Below, piece by piece: positions 1 through 6,313 of a stretch of DNA of 13,539 nucleotides. Under the pieces are notes generated by a model, which saw only the letters and a list, made by a program, of their open reading frames with translations, searched no databases and was not told the origin of the DNA. The position numbers and the translations under genes were made by a program. This stretch comes from Christensenella sp. UBA7597 (GTDB taxonomy: Bacteria; Bacillota; Clostridia; Christensenellales; Borkfalkiaceae): the NCBI GenBank assembly GCA_002474405.1, contig DLQW01000078.1, positions 27,860-41,398 on the forward strand, given 5' to 3'. The number at the start of each line of letters is the position of its first letter. Positions within the stretch are counted from its first letter, which is position 1.

Positions 1-212
1 GCAGAACCGCCGTGATCCGCGGCGTGGAAAAACTGCACGGGGCGGAAGTATCCGCCTGCGATCTCCGCGGCGGCGCGGCGCTCGTCATCGCGGCATTGAA
101 AGCCGAGGGGAAAAGCGTTGTTTCCGAACTTTGGCATATCGACCGCGGCTATGCGCTTTTCGACGAAAAATTAAAAGCGCTCGGCGCCGGTATCGTCCGT
201 ACGGATTTGTAA
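1..212 (+). CDS. murA: UDP-N-acetylglucosamine 1-carboxyvinyltransferase (MurA), C-terminal end only
   Basis: The 5' end lies outside the window; the reading frame begins at base 3 and stops with TAA at 210-212, giving about 69 visible residues. MurA transfers enolpyruvate from PEP to UDP-GlcNAc, the first committed step of peptidoglycan synthesis, in the cytoplasm. The visible part matches the family's C-terminus: [10 protein letters not shown], then the conserved [13 protein letters not shown] segment (the arginine belongs to the PEP-binding region in this family), then HIDRGY followed by a KLKALGA helix. These three blocks in this order are diagnostic for EPSP-synthase-fold MurA enzymes. 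Active-site Cys and N-terminal half cannot be seen. It lies 45 bases upstream of ftsQ, with no terminator between, so the two are probably cotranscribed. I cannot tell MurA from a MurA2/MurAB paralogue on this fragment. Confidence 0.86.
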   Translation, partial: RTAVIRGVEKLHGAEVSACDLRGGAALVIAALKAEGKSVVSELWHIDRGYALFDEKLKALGAGIVRTDL

Positions 213-257
213 CGAAAAAAACGGATAAAACCTACGAAAGAGGAATCGAAAGAAGAA

Positions 258-1022
258 ATGAAAGCGAAGAAAATCATCACGATAGTTCTTACCGTCATCG
301 TATTTTTTACGGCGGCATTTTTAGGCGTTTCTGCCGTATACCGCGTGGAAGAAGTAACGCTTGTCGTCGAAAACGTTTCTTCGCCCGCGCTGGAAGAAGC
401 GGCGGCGCTGAGAACCGTTCTCGAAGAGGCATATCTTAAAAAAAGCACGATTAAGGCGGACGACGCCGCGGCGAAATCCGCCTTCGAAAATTTCGCGTAT
501 TTCCGTCTGACGGGGTTTAAAAAAGATTATCCCGGCAGGCTTGTCATCACCGCCACCGAGGACGCGGAAGTGTACGCCGTAGCGGACGGCGGCAATTACG
601 TGATTTATTCGGGAGACGGAACAAAGCTTTCCGTGCGCGACTCCGTGAAAAACCGCGCCGACGGTACGGACAATCTGCTTGTAACCTCGCAAACGGAAAA
701 TCTTGCGGCGACTTTCGAAACTTCATCCGTGTTTTCGTTTTTAAAAACACTCGACGCGTTGTTCGGCGGTATCCGCGGCAACGTTACGCAGGCGGCGCTC
801 GTTCAACCCGCTTCTTCCGAAGAATCCGCGTGGCTGCGGGTATATTTCTGCGAAGGAGTGCAGGCGGCGGTATACGTTCCGTCGGCAAAAGCGGAAGAAA
901 AGGCAGCCGCGCTGTACGCCTGTTATACGAACGAACTGAGCGTTGCCGAACGGACGACGGGCGTTATCGCAGTTTCGAAAGACGCCGGGGCGGTTTATCA
1001 GCCGAAAAATTATCTCGATTGA
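258..1022 (+). CDS. ftsQ: FtsQ/DivIB-type cell division protein
   Basis: A 254-residue bitopic membrane protein. Residues 1-5 are a short basic cytoplasmic tail (MKAKK), residues about 6-27 form one hydrophobic membrane segment, and the rest is predicted extracytoplasmic. The region from about residue 28 to 115 fits a POTRA domain followed by the FtsQ beta domain: a FENFAYFRLTGFKKDYPGRL stretch corresponds to the family pattern of a short helix, a strand and a conserved pro-small-x-leu step, followed by an acidic/aliphatic strand and a GxYVIYSGDGT turn where FtsQ proteins have 'liD~~G'. FtsQ/DivIB bridges FtsA/FtsZ-stage assembly to the septal synthases through FtsL and FtsB. The ribosome site is weak: AAAGAGGAA at 237-245 is 12 bases or more from the ATG. 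Position between murA and ftsAZ supports the assignment more than sequence identity does; the protein is divergent. Confidence 0.75.
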   Translation: MKAKKIITIVLTVIVFFTAAFLGVSAVYRVEEVTLVVENVSSPALEEAAALRTVLEEAYLKKSTIKADDAAAKSAFENFAYFRLTGFKKDYPGRLVITATEDAEVYAVADGGNYVIYSGDGTKLSVRDSVKNRADGTDNLLVTSQTENLAATFETSSVFSFLKTLDALFGGIRGNVTQAALVQPASSEESAWLRVYFCEGVQAAVYVPSAKAEEKAAALYACYTNELSVAERTTGVIAVSKDAGAVYQPKNYLD

Positions 1023-1027
1023 TACAC

Positions 1028-1071
1028 GGCAATGCCGCACGGCTTCGACGCGGCATTGTCCGAATTTTTTT
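1028..1071 (+). terminator. Intrinsic terminator after ftsQ
   Basis: A nine-base perfect stem, CAATGCCGC (1030-1038) pairing with GCGGCATTG (1050-1058), is extended by a G-U and a G-C pair at its base (1028-1029 with 1059-1060). The loop has 11 bases. Four bases later a run of seven T follows (1065-1071). It starts six bases after the ftsQ stop codon and separates the murA-ftsQ unit from ftsA, which has its own promoter just downstream. The short spacer between stem and T-run makes it slightly weaker than the best terminators. Confidence 0.82.
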
Positions 1072-1140
1072 CAAACGGGTGAAAAATAAGCGAAATCGTA
1101 TAAAAACAGCGATAAAACACGAAAAATTTTCGCAAATTTA

Positions 1141-1169
1141 TTGACTTTTTTCGCGGCGGGTAGTATAAT
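1141..1169 (+). promoter_or_regulatory. Near-consensus sigma-A promoter of ftsA-ftsZ
   Basis: TTGACT at 1141-1146 (five of six consensus bases) is separated by 17 bases from a perfect TATAAT at 1164-1169. Transcription would begin near 1176, giving an ftsA leader of roughly 68 bases. The 20 or so bases upstream of the -35 are very rich in A and T (runs of A at 1122-1126 and T at 1127-1130) and could act as an UP element. This is one of the two strongest promoter matches in the window and fits the need for abundant FtsZ. Confidence 0.85.
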
Positions 1170-1183
1170 ATAACTATCGCCGC
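1153..1183 (+). promoter_or_regulatory. Operator-like inverted repeat around the ftsAZ -10 box
   Basis: GCGGCG (1153-1158) is the exact reverse complement of CGCCGC (1178-1183). Inside them TAGT (1161-1164) pairs with ACTA (1173-1176), and G1159 can pair with T1177, leaving one unpaired G at 1160. The centre of symmetry falls on the -10 element (1164-1172). Such dyads over a -10 are typical of repressor operators, but part of the symmetry comes from the general GCGGCG richness of this genome. Function is inferred only. Confidence 0.4.
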
Positions 1184-1199
1184 CGCTTTTATAAAGCGG
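1183..1199 (+). promoter_or_regulatory. Stem-loop at the 5' end of the ftsAZ transcript
   Basis: CCGCTTT (1183-1189) and AAAGCGG (1193-1199) form a perfect seven-base stem with the three-base loop TAT. If transcription starts near 1176 the hairpin would sit about eight bases from the 5' end of the mRNA, a position where hairpins often protect transcripts from 5'-dependent decay. No T-run follows, so it is not a terminator. The right arm of the larger inverted repeat at 1153-1183 ends at its first base. Confidence 0.45.
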
Positions 1200-1243
1200 A
1201 TGCGCGGTACATACGAAGAAAAACGACAGACGGAGTGCAGAAG

Positions 1244-2428
1244 ATGAAAAACGAAAGCGTCGCCATCCTCGATATTCGTTCCTATTCCCTCACCTTTCTG
1301 ATAGGCGGCAGAGGGGTAAACGGAACGTTTGTTTTTCGCGGCGGCGAAAGCGCGGAATACGACGGTTACGGCACGGAAGGTTTTTACGACGTTTCGTCGT
1401 TTACGTCCGCGGCTTCCCGCCTCATCAATTCCGTTTTGTCCTCGTACGACGGTTCGCTGAAAAAAATTTATATTTCCGTGCCGGCGCCGTTTATCGGTAT
1501 CCGTACGAAAGGGCAGTCGATGTCGTTTGAAAAGCGCCGTAAAATCACGGCGGCGGAAATCGAAGCGCTGTACGCGGCGGGGCTGAACGAACTTGCCGAA
1601 AACCGTGCTCTGGCGGACGAATCGGCAATGTATTTTTCTATCGGCGACAACCGGCGGTATTTTTCCGTTGCCGACGTTACGGGCGCGAAAACCGCCGTTC
1701 TGCAAGGCGCGCTGTGCTATTATTTTTTAAACGAGCAGTTTTATTCGCTTACGCAGAAACTGTTTTCCGCATCCGGTTTCACGCAAATCGAATATCTTCC
1801 GCAGTCTTTGGCGGAAGCAACGTATCTTCTCCCCGCGAAAACCAGAGAGGGCTACGCGGCGATTCTTGACGTAGGCTATGCCGTTTCTTCGGTGTTTGTG
1901 GTTTACGGCGGAGGAATCGTGCACGAAGAAAGTTTCGATTGCGGCGTCGGGGCGATTCTTGCGGGGCTGATGGAAGAATTCGACGTCGGCTTCGAAAAGG
2001 CGAAGGAAATTCTCGCCGCGGCGGACGTGTCCGGCGGCGCGGTGCCCAAGGGAGTCATCTGGACGGATAAAGACGGCATCATGTATTCCGTGCAGCGGAT
2101 CAACGACGTAATCAAATGCGGGCTGGACGAGCTGTGCGAAAAGACGGACGCTTTTTTCGAAAAGTATTACGGCACCAAAAAAATCGCGGGCGATTCGTCG
2201 AACCCCGTGTATCTCACGGGCGAAGGCGTGCAGGAAGTCCGCGGCGTGGCGGAACATACGGAACGTCGTCTTTGCCGCGTTACGCGGGCGATTTGTCCCG
2301 AAATTCCCTATTACGATAAACCCGGTTATTCATCCCGCATATCCGCGCTGAACGCCGCTTTACGGCGGGCGGAAGAAAAAAGCGGATTGCGCAAATTTTT
2401 AAACATATTCGGAGGAAATAAAAAATGA
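1244..2428 (+). CDS. ftsA: FtsA-like actin-family membrane tether of FtsZ, divergent
   Basis: 394 residues. The ATG at 1244 is preferred over a GTG at 1235 because that GTG overlaps the Shine-Dalgarno GGAG (1232-1235), which is eight bases from the ATG. FtsA binds the FtsZ C-terminal peptide and holds the ring to the membrane. Visible parts: a first strand with D10 (VAILDIRSYS) where actin-like proteins carry the phosphate-1 loop; a 1C-type region around residues 75-180; a second phosphate loop AAILDVGYAVSS at about 205-216; a helix ending FEKAKEIL; an adenosine-type loop LTGEG at 324-328; and a C-terminal amphipathic helix GLRKFLNIFGG resembling FtsA membrane-targeting sequences. The nucleotide loops are poorer than usual (DIRS for DIGT, GYAVSS for GGGTT, TGEG for TGGG), so ATP use may be reduced. 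Its stop overlaps the ftsZ start as ATGA, which implies coupled translation. Length is close to the usual 400-430. Confidence 0.85.
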   Translation: MKNESVAILDIRSYSLTFLIGGRGVNGTFVFRGGESAEYDGYGTEGFYDVSSFTSAASRLINSVLSSYDGSLKKIYISVPAPFIGIRTKGQSMSFEKRRKITAAEIEALYAAGLNELAENRALADESAMYFSIGDNRRYFSVADVTGAKTAVLQGALCYYFLNEQFYSLTQKLFSASGFTQIEYLPQSLAEATYLLPAKTREGYAAILDVGYAVSSVFVVYGGGIVHEESFDCGVGAILAGLMEEFDVGFEKAKEILAAADVSGGAVPKGVIWTDKDGIMYSVQRINDVIKCGLDELCEKTDAFFEKYYGTKKIAGDSSNPVYLTGEGVQEVRGVAEHTERRLCRVTRAICPEIPYYDKPGYSSRISALNAALRRAEEKSGLRKFLNIFGGNKK

Positions 2429-3915
2429 CGGAAGATTTTTACACTTACGACGAAACGGAAGATCGCGAGATTTCCGAAACGGCTCAGCCGCAGGAGGACG
2501 AAACGCAGGACAGTCATTTCGGCGTAGCCAGAATCAAAGTGATCGGCGTGGGCGGCGCCGGCGGCAACGCGGTAAACCGTTTAATCGAATCGGGGCTGAA
2601 AGCCGCGGAATATTACGTAATCAATACCGATAATCAGGTGCTGGCGCGTTCGCTTGCGCAAAACCGCATTCAGATCGGCGTAAAGCTCACAAAAGGTCTC
2701 GGCGCGGGCGCCGATCCTTCCGTGGGCAAGCTTTCCGCGGAAGAAAATAAAGACAGAATCCAGCAGATTTTAAAGGGGACCGACTTGCTTTTCATCACCG
2801 CCGGTATGGGCGGGGGCACGGGCACGGGCGCTTCGCCCGTCATCGCCAAGCTCGCGCGGGAAATGAAAATTCTCACCGTAGCCGTGGTAACGCTTCCGTT
2901 CTCTTTCGAGGGCAAGAAAAAAATGGATTACGCGCTTGCCGGCGTGGAAGAACTCCGCAAGTATGTGGATTCCATCATCGTGATTCCCAACGATAAATTG
3001 CGCGGCGTGGTAAAACAGGGCACTTCTTTCCCCGAAGCGTTGAAAGTGGCGGACGAAGTGCTTCGTCAGGGTATCCGCGGCATTGCGGAACTGATCGTCA
3101 ATCCGTCGCTTATCAATCTCGATTTCGCCGACGTGCGCACCACGCTGAAAGATCGCGGCGTGGCGCATATGGGTATCGGTATCGCCAAAGGCGAAAAACG
3201 CATTGCCGACGCGGTTCGTTGCGCCATCTGTTCGCCTCTTTTAAACACCACCATCGAGGGCGCAAGCTCCGTGATTTTAAACGTGGTGGGCGGCAACGAT
3301 CTCACGCTGGACGAAGTTTGTCAGGCTGCGGAACTGGTGAAAGGCGTAATCGATTATTCCGCCAACGTGATTTTCGGCGCTTGCATCGAAGAAAATATGA
3401 CCGACGAGGTAGAAGTCGTCATCATCGCGACGGGCTTCCCTTCGGGCGGGCAGACGATCACCGCCGCAAACGATATGCAGACGGCGGCGCAGCGCGCCGC
3501 GGCTTTGTCCGATAAAATCGATCGGGCGTTCGGCTATCCCACCGCGGAAGAAACAGCTGCCGCGCAGCAGACGGCGCCGCAAGGGTACGCACCCGCTCCG
3601 TCGGCGCAGCAGGGCTTCGCGCCTTCGTCCGCGTCGGGATTCGCGGGCGCCGATTATCGGCAGAACATGCAGGCAAATATGCCGAACAACATGCAGAACC
3701 CGCAAAACGGCGCGTGGGGGCAGAACGCCGGCATGCCGGGCATGCAGGATATGCGGAACGTAAATAACGGCTACGCACAGCCGTATTCCGCGCAGCAGGG
3801 CGATTACGAACCGGAAATGCCCATCGAGGCGCCTCGTAACGAGCCTGCGCCCGAAAAGAAGCACCGCCCGAAATTCGTGGATTTCTTCATGAGAAAAAAT
3901 TCCGATAAAAAATAA
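2425..3915 (+). CDS. ftsZ: Cell division GTPase FtsZ
   Basis: Tubulin-like GTPase that polymerises at midcell and recruits the divisome. The start has a strong GGAGG (2411-2415) nine bases upstream. Residues 1-33 form an acidic tail (12 Asp/Glu, one Arg, in the first 30), longer than the roughly 13 residues of Bacillus FtsZ. The GTPase domain follows: IKVIGVGGAGGNAVN at about 37-51, the tubulin signature GGGTGTG at 129-135, and the T7 synergy loop NLDFAD at 231-236 with the catalytic aspartates of the adjacent subunit. The globular part ends near residue 365. The next 110 residues are a disordered Gln/Ala/Asn/Met/Pro-rich linker. The protein ends with a basic, hydrophobic peptide HRPKFVDFFMRKN (480-492) in the place of the FtsA/SepF-binding tail. 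Total 496 residues, about 100 more than typical. Cotranscribed with ftsA; a terminator follows 15 bases after the stop. Confidence 0.99.
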   Translation: MTEDFYTYDETEDREISETAQPQEDETQDSHFGVARIKVIGVGGAGGNAVNRLIESGLKAAEYYVINTDNQVLARSLAQNRIQIGVKLTKGLGAGADPSVGKLSAEENKDRIQQILKGTDLLFITAGMGGGTGTGASPVIAKLAREMKILTVAVVTLPFSFEGKKKMDYALAGVEELRKYVDSIIVIPNDKLRGVVKQGTSFPEALKVADEVLRQGIRGIAELIVNPSLINLDFADVRTTLKDRGVAHMGIGIAKGEKRIADAVRCAICSPLLNTTIEGASSVILNVVGGNDLTLDEVCQAAELVKGVIDYSANVIFGACIEENMTDEVEVVIIATGFPSGGQTITAANDMQTAAQRAAALSDKIDRAFGYPTAEETAAAQQTAPQGYAPAPSAQQGFAPSSASGFAGADYRQNMQANMPNNMQNPQNGAWGQNAGMPGMQDMRNVNNGYAQPYSAQQGDYEPEMPIEAPRNEPAPEKKHRPKFVDFFMRKNSDKK

Positions 3916-3929
3916 AGCATAACCGGACG

Positions 3930-3966
3930 TCGGCGTATTTCCTGCGGGGAGTACGCCGATTTTTTT
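3930..3966 (+). terminator. Intrinsic terminator after ftsZ
   Basis: The eight-base perfect stem TCGGCGTA (3930-3937) with TACGCCGA (3952-3959), a 14-base loop and seven T (3960-3966) form a standard rho-independent terminator. It closes the ftsA-ftsZ unit. A second T-run (3975-3981) follows a few bases later. Confidence 0.88.
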
Positions 3967-3979
3967 ATACTGCGTTTTT

Positions 3980-4008
3980 TTGTAAAAATTGCCCTGAACG
4001 GTTATAAA
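3980..4008 (+). promoter_or_regulatory. Likely sigma-A promoter of murC
   Basis: TTGTAA (3980-3985, four of six) and TATAAA (4003-4008, five of six) are spaced by exactly 17 bases, just after the ftsZ terminator. Transcription would start near 4015, giving a leader of only about 24 bases. The region is generally rich in A and T, so a chance match cannot be excluded, but murC needs a promoter after that terminator. Confidence 0.55.
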
Positions 4009-4038
4009 AATTGCTTATATATCATAGAATAAAGCGAT

Positions 4039-5430
4039 ATGCCGAAAAAGGAATGGATAAAAGGAAAACGGTTTTACTTTCTGGGAATCGGCGGCGCTTC
4101 GATGAGCGCGCTGGCAAAGTATATTCTCTCCGAGGGCGGCGAAGTGTTCGGGTATGATGCGCAGCTTTCCGCAAGGACGGAAGAACTTGCGCGGGCGGGC
4201 GTTGAAATTTATACTTCCGCCGCGATTTCCGAAACGGAAAAAGCGGTGATCAATTCCGCCGAACATATCGTCTGTACCTCCGCGATTTCAAAGGGAAACA
4301 ACAGGTTCGACGAATGTTTTGCGCAGGGCAAGAAAATCGTATTCCGCGGCGAATTTTTAGGCGAAGTCGCCAAAGATTTTTCCGCCGTCGTTGCCGTGGC
4401 GGGCAGCCACGGAAAAACCACATGCACAAGCATGTGCGCGCATGTTTTTTCCGCCGCGGACAAAAAGTTTGCCGTGCATGCCGGCGGCGACGATAATACG
4501 TTCGGAAATTATTATAAAACGGGCGGGGACTACTTCGTTACCGAAGCGTGCGAATATAAGAAAAATTTATTATATCTGCATCCCGACGTCGCGGTGCTTC
4601 TCAATATCGATCGCGATCATATGGAATGTTATCGTGATGAAAACGACCTCATCGGAACTTTCGGAACATTCTGCTCGTCCGGCACAACCGCGCTCGTATG
4701 CGCCGACGATGAAAAAATAAAAGAAAATTTTCCCGCATACCCGTCGTTCGGCATAGAAAACAACCGCGCGGATTTTACGGCGGAAAACATCGGAAATATC
4801 GGTGAAAAATATTCCTTCGATTTTTGCGAAAACGGAAAAAATCTTTGTCGCGTACGGCTGAACGTCGCGGGAAGATGCCATATTTACAACGCCCTCGCCG
4901 CGGGCGGCGCGGCGCGCCTTTGCGGCATTTCCGCGGAAAACGTCGCGGCGGGGTTAAACGCTTTTTCGGGCGTGAAGCGGCGCTTTGAAAAAATCGGCGA
5001 AAATCGCGGCGCGCAGTGGTACTGCGATTACGCGCATCACCCGCGGGAAATCGCCGCAACGCTGAAAACCGCGGCTGCGCTCACGGCGGGCAGACTGTAC
5101 GTGATTTTTCAACCGCATACCTATTCCCGCACGAAAACGTTGATGACGGATTTTTCCGAAGCGCTTTCCGCGGCGGACGACTTGTTTATTTTCAAAGAAT
5201 ACGCCGCGCGCGAACCTTACGACGAATCGGGCAGCGCGAAACGACTTGCCGTAAATACGCCCGGCGCGCGTTACGGCGAAACGAAAGAAGAACTGGCAAA
5301 GTGGGCGGGCGCCGGCGGCAGCGGAGATACCGTGCTTTTTCTCGGCGCGGGGGATATTTACGGTACGGCAAAAGAAATTTTGGCGCAAATACGACCCCCC
5401 GCGTTTAAAAGCGAAACAACCGTGGTATAA
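4039..5430 (+). CDS. murC: UDP-N-acetylmuramate--L-alanine ligase MurC
   Basis: 463 residues, the family's normal length. MurC adds L-alanine to UDP-MurNAc with ATP, the first amino acid of the peptidoglycan stem, in the cytoplasm. Domain 1 opens with the UDP-binding glycine loop GIGGASMSALA at 16-26. The ATP P-loop GSHGKTT is at 122-128. EACEYKKNLLYL (from E169) and LLNIDRDHMECY are the magnesium and carbamylation-region blocks typical of MurC in clostridia. The C-terminal domain carries DYAHHP (330-335) and FQPHTYSRTK, which separate MurC from MurD, MurE and MurF. The start at 4039 is set by the glycine loop needing about 15 residues before it, yet no good Shine-Dalgarno is seen: only AAAG at 4031-4034, four bases away, in a leader made almost wholly of A and T. 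It is followed after 35 bases by the flavin reductase gene, probably in the same transcript. Confidence 0.96.
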   Translation: MPKKEWIKGKRFYFLGIGGASMSALAKYILSEGGEVFGYDAQLSARTEELARAGVEIYTSAAISETEKAVINSAEHIVCTSAISKGNNRFDECFAQGKKIVFRGEFLGEVAKDFSAVVAVAGSHGKTTCTSMCAHVFSAADKKFAVHAGGDDNTFGNYYKTGGDYFVTEACEYKKNLLYLHPDVAVLLNIDRDHMECYRDENDLIGTFGTFCSSGTTALVCADDEKIKENFPAYPSFGIENNRADFTAENIGNIGEKYSFDFCENGKNLCRVRLNVAGRCHIYNALAAGGAARLCGISAENVAAGLNAFSGVKRRFEKIGENRGAQWYCDYAHHPREIAATLKTAAALTAGRLYVIFQPHTYSRTKTLMTDFSEALSAADDLFIFKEYAAREPYDESGSAKRLAVNTPGARYGETKEELAKWAGAGGSGDTVLFLGAGDIYGTAKEILAQIRPPAFKSETTVV

Positions 5431-5465
5431 AACGTTTGAAATCTTTGAAAGGAGATATAAACGTT

Positions 5466-6023
5466 ATGAGAAAAAATTTCGGTGTAAAATCATGGTTTTA
5501 TCCTTTGCCCATTCTGATTGTGGGCACGTACGACGAAAACGGCAAAGCCGACGCGATGAACGCGGCTTGGGGAGGTCTGTACGATTCCGATCTTGTGGAA
5601 TTGTGCCTGAGCGCAGGGCATAAAACCACGAAAAACATCAAGGCGAAAAAGGCGTTCACGGTGGCGTTCGGCACGGCGGATACCGTGGCGGCGTGCGATT
5701 ACGTGGGCATCGTTTCCGCAAATACGGAAAGCGAAAAAATGCAGAAAGCGGGGTTCACCGCGGAAAAGAGCAAATTCGTCGACGCGCCCGTGTTCAATCA
5801 GTTGCCGCTCGCGCTGGAATGCAAACTTGAAAAAATCACGGAGGACGGCAACGTCATCGGCAGAATCGTAAACATTACGGCAGACGAAAGCATTCTGGAC
5901 GAAAACGGCGAAATCAGCGTGGAAAAGCTTCGCCCCATTTCGTATGAGCCCGTTAAAAACGGTTATTATGTTCTCGGCGAAAAGGTAGGCGCGGCATTTT
6001 CCGACGGCAAAAAACTGAAATAA
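5466..6023 (+). CDS. Flavin reductase family protein (flavoredoxin-like, FMN-binding split barrel)
   Basis: 185 residues. The ATG at 5466 follows AAAGGAG (5448-5454) by 11 bases; an in-frame TTG at 5436 lies upstream of that site and is rejected. The N-terminal pattern PLPILIVGTYDENGKADAMNAAWGG matches the split-barrel flavin reductase/flavoredoxin family, where the strand, the DxxGxxN/DAMNAAW turn and the following glycines contact FMN. SAGHKTTKNI, AACDYVGIVS and a C-terminal YYVLGEKVGAAFSDG stretch are further blocks I recognise from this subgroup. Such proteins are small cytoplasmic FMN carriers or reductases using NAD(P)H or ferredoxin-type donors; the actual partner is unknown. Position after murC and before a terminator suggests it rides on the murC transcript, with no obvious link to wall synthesis. 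The subgroup is widespread in anaerobes; the specific reaction cannot be read from the sequence. Confidence 0.88.
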   Translation: MRKNFGVKSWFYPLPILIVGTYDENGKADAMNAAWGGLYDSDLVELCLSAGHKTTKNIKAKKAFTVAFGTADTVAACDYVGIVSANTESEKMQKAGFTAEKSKFVDAPVFNQLPLALECKLEKITEDGNVIGRIVNITADESILDENGEISVEKLRPISYEPVKNGYYVLGEKVGAAFSDGKKLK

Positions 6024-6097
6024 TCCGCAGAAATTTTTCAAGCGGAATCGAAGAACAAAAGCGCCGCTTCCGGCGGCACATAAAAAAGCAACAAGAA

Positions 6098-6129
6098 AAG
6101 CATTTCGCCGCATGGCGGGGTGCTTTTTT
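6098..6129 (+). terminator. Strong intrinsic terminator after the flavin reductase gene
   Basis: AAGCATTTCGCC (6098-6109) pairs with GGCGGGGTGCTT (6114-6125) over 12 bases, three of them G-U, with the four-base loop GCAT. The stem runs straight into T (6124-6129). A smaller GC hairpin, GCCGC (6063-6067) with GCGGC (6073-6077), precedes it. This ends the murC unit ahead of ftsK. Confidence 0.88.
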
Positions 6130-6184
6130 GTATGTTTCCCTGATTTTCTTCCGCGGCGCCGTCCGATTCTTTTCACAAAAAACG

Positions 6185-6208
6185 AAAAACGAAAATTTGT
6201 TCGTTTTT
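6185..6208. repeat. Perfect AT-rich inverted repeat upstream of the ftsK promoter
   Basis: AAAAACGAA (6185-6193) is the exact reverse complement of TTCGTTTTT (6200-6208) across a six-base loop. The stem is AT-rich and ends in T on both strands, so it could serve as a back-up or two-way terminator, or as a protein-binding dyad. It ends 45 bases before the ftsK -35 box. Role unresolved. Confidence 0.4.
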
Positions 6209-6252
6209 CAGAGTAGGACAAGAAAAAATTCGTGTTTTGCGCCCCGAAATCC

Positions 6253-6281
6253 TTGATTAACGGAAAAAAAAATGTTATAAT
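6253..6281 (+). promoter_or_regulatory. Extended -10 sigma-A promoter of ftsK
   Basis: TTGATT (6253-6258, four of six) is followed after 17 bases by a perfect TATAAT (6276-6281) carrying the TGN extension (6273-6275). Transcription should begin near 6288, leaving a leader of about 26 bases. A short inverted repeat, ATCAG (6284-6288) with CTGAT (6295-6299), lies over the predicted start point and could be an operator half-site pair or chance. Confidence 0.85.
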
Positions 6282-6313
6282 ATATCAGGTTATACTGATT
6301 CGGAGGTGGAACC

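Noticed and set aside
1010..1705. 231-codon minus-strand open frame opposite ftsA and its promoter
   Set aside because: It runs across the ftsAZ promoter and terminator region and reads as an antisense shadow; no family features.
5490..6221. 243-codon open frame on the minus strand opposite the flavin reductase gene
   Set aside because: Codon bias of the real gene keeps the opposite frame open; the translation is Arg/Phe-rich with no recognisable domain and no promoter or ribosome site.
6024..6313. Riboswitch or small RNA in the 290-base gap before ftsK
   Set aside because: The hairpins seen are explained by a terminator (6098-6129) plus a simple AT dyad upstream of the promoter; no riboswitch-like conserved core could be recognised.
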